DNA of 33,016 bases from a virus. The stretch spans positions 1-33,016 of the IMG/VR virus record IMGVR_UViG_3300030518_000025, one strand, 5' to 3'. The translations under genes were made by a program, and so were the position numbers. The notes under the pieces are model-generated. The model was not told where the DNA came from and searched no databases. It saw only the letters and a program-made list of their open reading frames with translations. Below, piece by piece: positions 28,579-33,016 of the stretch (the first letter of the stretch is position 1; every line of letters starts with the position of its first letter).

Positions 28579-30644
28579 GCTGGTCCAACGCAGTCACCCA
28601 ACCAGTGCAGGATGTCTCCGCTCGCCCAGCTATCCAGCTTGCGAAGATAGACTGGGCGCATCTCGTCGCACTTGATTTTGAATCATATTATGACGCAGAT
28701 TACACCTTGTCCAAATTATCCACATCCGAATACGTCCGTGACCCGCGCTTCAAGGCGCATATGGTCGGCATCAAGATTGGGAACCGGAAAACCAAAGTCG
28801 TGCCGACAAACAAGATCGGTGCGGTTCTTAGAGCTATTGACTGGAAACGACATGATCTCCTTTGCCACAATACTGCCTTCGACGGCTTTATCCTTAGTCA
28901 TCATTTTGGTGTTGTACCTCGTGTTTATCACGACACGTTATCAATGGCTCGCGGTCTCCACAGCAACGATATTGGTGCTTCTCTCGACGAAGTTGCTGGT
29001 TACTATGGAGTTGGGAACAAAATCGCCGACGTACTCGAACAGACCAAAGGCGTCCGAGACTTGCCCAAGCCCCTCTACAACGCCTGCGCGGAATACTGCG
29101 CTCAGGACGTTGAACTATGTCTGTCCGTCTTCAAGCGCATGCTGGAAGTCTACCCAGCCAGGGAGATTGACCTGATCGACATGACGATCCGCATGTTCTG
29201 CGATCCGGTCTTGAAAGTTGACATCCCCCGCGTCGAAAAGGAATTGGCGCGGGAGTTGAAAGAGCGGGAAGACCTGCTGCTCTCCGTCGATGTCAGTAAC
29301 GTCCCAGACAAGGAACTGAAACTCGCCGAGCGCTCGCTGCCGGATCACGACAAACGGCTACTCAAAGCCAAGAAAATCATAGGGAGCAATGAAAGATATG
29401 CTGATCTTCTCCGTGCGGAAAACATCGAGCCGCCTACGAAAATCTCACCCGCATGGATTAAAAAACCAAAGGAGGAGCGTACTGACGAGGGTAAATATGC
29501 GTATGCGTTCGCCAAAGACGACCAGGATTTTATCGAGCTACCGGGTCGGACAGAAACATGGTCTGGTGATCTGGACCTTAACAAAAAAGCGGACATTCAA
29601 AAGCTCGCTGCGCGTCAAACACGTATTCAACAACTTGTCGACGTTCGGATCGCAGTTAAATCCACCACGAATATCACGCGCGCCGAACGGTTTTTGAAGG
29701 CCGGTGCAGACGGCATGCCGCTGCCGGTTGGGTATGCCTACTACCGTGCGCATACAGGCAGATTCGGCGGCAACAACAAAATGAATATGCAGAACCTCAA
29801 GCGCGGCGGTGAGTTGCGGCTGTCGATTCTCGCGCCGCAGGGCCACCAGATAATTGTTGGTGATGCTGGGCAGATCGAGTGCCGCGTTAATGGTTGGCTC
29901 TGGGGTCAAGACGATCTGATGGAGTCCTTTCGCCAAGCAGATGCAGGTGTTGGCCGTGACGCGTACTGCAACTTCGCCGATTTCGTTTATGGCCGTGAAA
30001 TCACCAAGGCAGACAAGATGGAACGGTTCGTCGGTAAGGTCTGCATTCTTGGCCTCGGCTTCCAAATGGGCGCTCCCAAGTTCCAGATCACACTCGCCAA
30101 GGGTGCGCTCGGTGGCCCTCCGGTGTTCTTCGATCTCGACCGCTGCAAAGCCATTGTCAATACTTACCGGCGCAAGAACCACAAGATCGTCAACGGCTGG
30201 GCGTTCTGCACACGCATCATTGAAGACATGGCTGCTGGACGGACTGGCTCATATAAGTGCCTGCACTGGGAGAAAGAGCGCATCTGGCTCCCGAATGGGA
30301 TGTGCTTGAAATACCCAGACCTGAAAAAAAGCATGGGCGACATGGGCTGGGAGGAATGGTCGTACCAGTCCAAGCTCGCCCGCAAGAAGATATATGCAGG
30401 CCTGCTCGATGAGAATATTGTCCAGGCGCTTGCCCGCATCATCGTCATGGATCAAATGGTGGAGATCGGCCAGAAACGTCGTGTCGTTATGACAACCCAC
30501 GACGAGATCGCCATTATCGCCCGCACACGTTCCGCCCCAGTCGCATACCGCGAACTGGACAAGATCATGCGTACACCGCCCTGGTGGTGCGCCGATCTGC
30601 CGATGATGTCCGAGGGTGGCTTCGCCTTCAACTACAGCAAATAA
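28575..30644 (+). CDS. Family A DNA polymerase with 3'-5' exonuclease domain, 689 aa
   Basis: MSWSNAVTQPVQDVSARPAI. Exonuclease motifs are LDFESYYD (D34, E36), HNTAFDGF (98-105) and EYCAQDVE (D178). Polymerase motifs are TGRFGG at 394-399, motif A VGDAGQIECR (D430), motif B RFVGKVCILGLGFQMG at 484-499 and motif C THDEI at 641-645. Motif A reads DAGQIE rather than the usual DYSQIE, and motif B lacks the common Tyr-Gly pair, as seen in some phage Pol A subfamilies. It should replicate the phage genome with the primase-helicase. Start set by ATGA overlap. Confidence 0.93.
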   Translation: MSWSNAVTQPVQDVSARPAIQLAKIDWAHLVALDFESYYDADYTLSKLSTSEYVRDPRFKAHMVGIKIGNRKTKVVPTNKIGAVLRAIDWKRHDLLCHNTAFDGFILSHHFGVVPRVYHDTLSMARGLHSNDIGASLDEVAGYYGVGNKIADVLEQTKGVRDLPKPLYNACAEYCAQDVELCLSVFKRMLEVYPAREIDLIDMTIRMFCDPVLKVDIPRVEKELARELKEREDLLLSVDVSNVPDKELKLAERSLPDHDKRLLKAKKIIGSNERYADLLRAENIEPPTKISPAWIKKPKEERTDEGKYAYAFAKDDQDFIELPGRTETWSGDLDLNKKADIQKLAARQTRIQQLVDVRIAVKSTTNITRAERFLKAGADGMPLPVGYAYYRAHTGRFGGNNKMNMQNLKRGGELRLSILAPQGHQIIVGDAGQIECRVNGWLWGQDDLMESFRQADAGVGRDAYCNFADFVYGREITKADKMERFVGKVCILGLGFQMGAPKFQITLAKGALGGPPVFFDLDRCKAIVNTYRRKNHKIVNGWAFCTRIIEDMAAGRTGSYKCLHWEKERIWLPNGMCLKYPDLKKSMGDMGWEEWSYQSKLARKKIYAGLLDENIVQALARIIVMDQMVEIGQKRRVVMTTHDEIAIIARTRSAPVAYRELDKIMRTPPWWCADLPMMSEGGFAFNYSK

Positions 30645-30655
30645 GGAGAAAGACA

Positions 30656-31339
30656 ATGGGATACCGCTGCGCCCGACCGGGCAGAATGACCTACGCCTCT
30701 TGCGAGGCAGCACTAAAGACGGCGCGCAATCGCAGCAACGGCAAACCGATAGCAGGTAATCTGCGCATCTTCGAGCGCCATAACCATCTGGCAGTGCAAT
30801 ATTACAGCACCGACATCGTTCGATACTACTCGGATGGGTCGATTGAAATCAGTACCAGCCACACCCAGTACTGCACTCTTGACAAGATCGGCAGGCTGAC
30901 CGGCAAGTGGGTCGGCACAAGAGCTTTGCCGCTATTCAATAAGCGCAAGCCCGACCCAGAAAAGCTCCATGCTGTCGATGGTGTGGTATTCAGCGGGGTG
31001 AACGGCTATCTGCGCTTCGGCCCTGATGGTAAGGTCGATACCGCGTCTGTACGCGGGCAGAATATCGCGATCATCACGAACTCCGCAGCGATCCGCGCAG
31101 CCCGCAAGAAGGCCAAGACGATCTGCGACCAGTTGGTACTACGCAATAAGCTGGGCGTAACCGGCAGACACTCGCTCTCATTTCAATGGCTCCAGTACAA
31201 CCTGGATACCCCGCTCGACCGGATCAACTATGACGTGTATTCCGACGCTCCGCACGCCGTGTATGACAGAGCATCACCTCACTGGTTCGCCGGTCGTATC
31301 GGCGCGTCAGAAACAATTCAATTCAAGGAGTTTGCATGA
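30656..31339 (+). CDS. Hypothetical replication-region protein, 227 aa
   Basis: MGYRCARPGRMTYASCEAAL, start set by AAGGAG fused to the polymerase stop. It has a repeated beta pattern (LAVQYYSTDIVRYYSDGSIE), basic residues (NKRKPDPEKLHAV) and a helical C-terminal half (IRAARKKAKTICDQLVLRNK). No catalytic motif. I recall related phage proteins between polymerase and DUF4120 genes, without a known role. Confidence 0.7.
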   Translation: MGYRCARPGRMTYASCEAALKTARNRSNGKPIAGNLRIFERHNHLAVQYYSTDIVRYYSDGSIEISTSHTQYCTLDKIGRLTGKWVGTRALPLFNKRKPDPEKLHAVDGVVFSGVNGYLRFGPDGKVDTASVRGQNIAIITNSAAIRAARKKAKTICDQLVLRNKLGVTGRHSLSFQWLQYNLDTPLDRINYDVYSDAPHAVYDRASPHWFAGRIGASETIQFKEFA

Positions 31340-31653
31340 CCCTCAAAATCGAATGCGCCGAACACTTCGCCGCAGTAATGGATTTCGCTGTCAACCAGGG
31401 ATGTCTACTGAAGTTGGCAGAACGGCTTGACTACCTAGCTCGTTACGGGGAAGGCAACAATGTCTGCCACTTGCACAAAGACTTCGCTCCGAACAGCTTC
31501 GGGTTCGTGATGATGCGCCCAGACGGTTCGCGCTGGTTCAATGGCGGACTGATCTATTCCGGCCCAGGCCAACCGCTTGACGGCTCCGGTCCAGCGTTGA
31601 CTGTGGGGATTGGAATCGACTCGTCAAAGCACGGATGGAGCATACATACGTGA
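31336..31653 (+). CDS. DUF4120-family protein, 105 aa
   Basis: MTLKIECAEHFAAVMDFAVN; ATGA overlap with the previous gene. It matches the DUF4120 pattern: EHF.AV..FA....L..kLdyLa.Y (5-37), CHLHKDFAPNSFGFVM (48-63), WFNGGLIYSGPGQPLDGSGP and a C-terminal H.GWSIHT. The family is widespread in phages and has no known role. Confidence 0.85.
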   Translation: MTLKIECAEHFAAVMDFAVNQGCLLKLAERLDYLARYGEGNNVCHLHKDFAPNSFGFVMMRPDGSRWFNGGLIYSGPGQPLDGSGPALTVGIGIDSSKHGWSIHT

Positions 31654-31697
31654 TGTTTTTTCGCACGCCGCGTTCTATTTATTTTTATAGATCGTAA

Positions 31698-31703
31698 TAT
31701 AAT
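31698..31703 (+). promoter_or_regulatory. Perfect TATAAT -10 element
   Basis: TATAAT in an AT-rich stretch; no good -35 at usual spacing, so it may need an activator. Ten bases just upstream (TAGATCGTAA, 31688-31697) also occur at 11051-11060 in the divergent region. Confidence 0.45.
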
Positions 31704-31736
31704 CTTGCACGTATCTAATTATTGGGAGTAATATTC

Positions 31737-32150
31737 ATGAATGCCGCAACCATCACACCGATCAGCAAAGCCAAGCCAATGACACTCGGTAAAACCATCG
31801 ACACCCTATGGGAACTGCGCGAAAAGAAGCGCATGAAGGAAGCCGAGATCAAGGAAATCGAGGGGCTTATTGCCGCCTCGGAATCTAATCTGTTAGATAG
31901 ACTGGATGCCGAGGATTCGAAGAAGGCTGAAGGCAAGTGCGCTTCCGCCAGCATCACGGAGTCCGTCACTTTCAACATCGCGGATTTCGACGCTTTCGCC
32001 AAGTACGTGGCGAAAACCAAGTTTTTCCACCTGTTTCAACGCCGTGTGAGCGTCACGGCGGCTCGTGAAATTTTCGAGCAGAAAGGGCAGGTTCCCGGCC
32101 TCGTCCCGTTCACCGCCCGCAAGATCAACCTGCGTTCCCTCTCCAAATAG
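31737..32150 (+). CDS. Conserved phage protein, 137 aa
   Basis: MNAATITPISKAKPMTLGKT, start set by GGGAGT. It is coiled-coil at about 22-55 (ELREKKRMKEAEIKEIEGLI), then has KASVSI-like KCASASITESV and the segment FAKYVAKTKFFHLFQRRVSV. This pattern is common in phage replication-region proteins of unknown role. It is 10 bp upstream of the putative ssDNA-binding gene, suggesting co-transcription from the TATAAT at 31698. Confidence 0.75.
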   Translation: MNAATITPISKAKPMTLGKTIDTLWELREKKRMKEAEIKEIEGLIAASESNLLDRLDAEDSKKAEGKCASASITESVTFNIADFDAFAKYVAKTKFFHLFQRRVSVTAAREIFEQKGQVPGLVPFTARKINLRSLSK

Positions 32151-32160
32151 AAAGTAAATC

Positions 32161-32925
32161 ATGGCAACCAAAAAGCCCGCAGCACCAGCAAAAACAGGAA
32201 CCGCAGTCGCGGTCAAAAAAGCCGGCAACATCGTCGATATCCGCGCACTGCTGGCGAAAGAAATCGAAGGCCTCGCTTCCCGCGTCGGTACCCCCGGTGG
32301 TGACAGCATCAAGGTCACGCAGGACAAGAAATTCGAGTTCCCCGACGGCACCAAGTCCACAGGCCCGATCAAGCTGGTGATTGTCGATTTCGTCAGCGTC
32401 AACAAGTTCTATGAAGGCGCATACGACCCGAACGCCATCGTGCCGCCAGCCTGCTTCGCTATCGGTCAAAACCCGACTCAACTGGTACCCAGCAAGAACA
32501 GCCCGGTCGCTCAGTGCTCGTCCTGCTCGGCGTGCGCGATGAATCAGTTCGGCTCTGCTGGTGCTGGCAAGGCATGCAAGAACAGCCGCGTGCTGGCCGT
32601 GCTACCTCCTGGTGCTGTTGAAGACACCCCACTCTGGATACTGAATGTCTCACCGACTGCATTGAAGTCGTTCGACGCCTATGTCACCAGCGTGGCACGC
32701 TCGTTCCAGCTACCGCCAGTCAGTGTTGTCACTGAAGTGTCATTCGACGACAGCGTGACCTACGCGTCGCTGCGCTTCGGCAATCCTGAACCGAACGAAA
32801 ACCTCGTCGTCTGTTTCGGGCGCAAGGAAGAAGCGATGGCGCGGTTGTTGACCGAGCCGGATGTGTCCCAGTACGATGCACCTGCCCCGCCGAAGAAAGC
32901 AGTGTCCCCAGGCCGGCGCAAGTAA
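32161..32925 (+). CDS. Putative ssDNA-binding protein with a Cys cluster, 254 aa
   Basis: MATKKPAAPAKTGTAVAVKK begins with a Lys/Ala-rich flexible leader. Next come a beta segment (IKLVIVDFVSVNKFYEGAYD) and four cysteines (Cys119, 122, 125 and, further on, AGKACKN near 136-142), which probably bind a metal. The C-terminus is acidic-to-Pro/Lys (PDVSQYDAPAPPKKAV). The arrangement and position at the end of the replication operon are like phage single-strand binding proteins. It would coat ssDNA and recruit the polymerase. The family name is not certain. Confidence 0.65.
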   Translation: MATKKPAAPAKTGTAVAVKKAGNIVDIRALLAKEIEGLASRVGTPGGDSIKVTQDKKFEFPDGTKSTGPIKLVIVDFVSVNKFYEGAYDPNAIVPPACFAIGQNPTQLVPSKNSPVAQCSSCSACAMNQFGSAGAGKACKNSRVLAVLPPGAVEDTPLWILNVSPTALKSFDAYVTSVARSFQLPPVSVVTEVSFDDSVTYASLRFGNPEPNENLVVCFGRKEEAMARLLTEPDVSQYDAPAPPKKAVSPGRRK

Positions 32926-32965
32926 TTAACAATCGTTCACAGTTTCTACCATGTTTATGGGATAC

Positions 32966-32995
32966 CGCACTCTAGTCAGCCCCTGATAGAGTGCG
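32966..32995 (+). other. Hairpin with downstream A-tract at the right end
   Basis: CGCACTCTA and TAGAGTGCG form a 9 bp stem with a loop that can pair further (TCA with TGA). Ten A follow at 33003-33012. It is not a terminator on the plus strand (no T-tract); it may be a leader hairpin of the next operon. 32926-33016 has no gene. Confidence 0.5.
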
Positions 32996-33016
32996 AGCCA
33001 TAAAAAAAAAAGAAAA

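Overview
The window is a 33 kb piece of a double-stranded DNA tailed bacteriophage. The virion genes suggest a podovirus-like or P22/N4-like head: a P22-type portal, a scaffold and an N4-gp56-type major capsid protein. The Shine-Dalgarno sites, sigma70-like promoters and several small protein families (Gp49, DUF4120, MGYRSDV-type) suggest a Gram-negative, probably proteobacterial, host. No integrase, lysis gene, RNA polymerase, tRNA or CRISPR array was seen, and the genome clearly continues to the left, where a tail gene is cut by the window edge.

Layout. Positions 1-11035 are transcribed leftward and hold the packaging and structural genes. In transcription order these are small terminase, large terminase, portal, scaffold, a small virion protein, major capsid protein, an accessory virion protein, a small protein, a head-tail adaptor-like protein, several beta-rich virion proteins and a repeat-rich tail protein. 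Two strong intrinsic terminators (5200-5233 and 3413-3430) cut this cluster into sub-operons around the capsid gene. A 300 bp divergent region (11036-11340) holds two palindromes and an AT-rich block.

Positions 11341-14496 are rightward early genes: small soluble and membrane proteins, several preceded by near-identical hairpins, and a 379 aa protein of unknown role. An AT-rich leader (14541-14775) precedes a primase-helicase. Small accessory genes follow (17121-18768), then a strong promoter overlapped by a perfect palindrome (18772-18800). That promoter drives a conserved module made of a MoxR-like AAA+ ATPase, a 278 aa DUF3150-like partner and a protein joining an HExxH metallopeptidase domain to a VWA-like domain. 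Accessory small genes lie between these.

Three copies of an unusual element lie in and just after this module. Each begins with a hairpin that also encodes LTRRLLGLDDG. Each continues into a Gly/Asp/Tyr low-complexity tract and ends with a TAA that forms part of the next gene's Shine-Dalgarno site. This is the most novel-looking structure in the window. Positions 23887-25397 hold small phage genes, one of them broken by an extra G in a homopolymer. A free-standing HNH endonuclease with an AP2-like domain follows, preceded by a run of 22 T.

Positions 26056-32925 form the DNA replication and recombination operon: a Cas4/RecB-like nuclease with putative Fe-S cysteines, an SNF2-type helicase, a family A DNA polymerase with 3'-5' exonuclease motifs, accessory proteins and a Cys-containing putative ssDNA-binding protein. 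Many genes overlap by ATGA, so translation is probably coupled. Together the right side would replicate and process phage DNA and the left side would package it. The MoxR/VWA module probably remodels or assembles a metal-dependent complex of unknown purpose.
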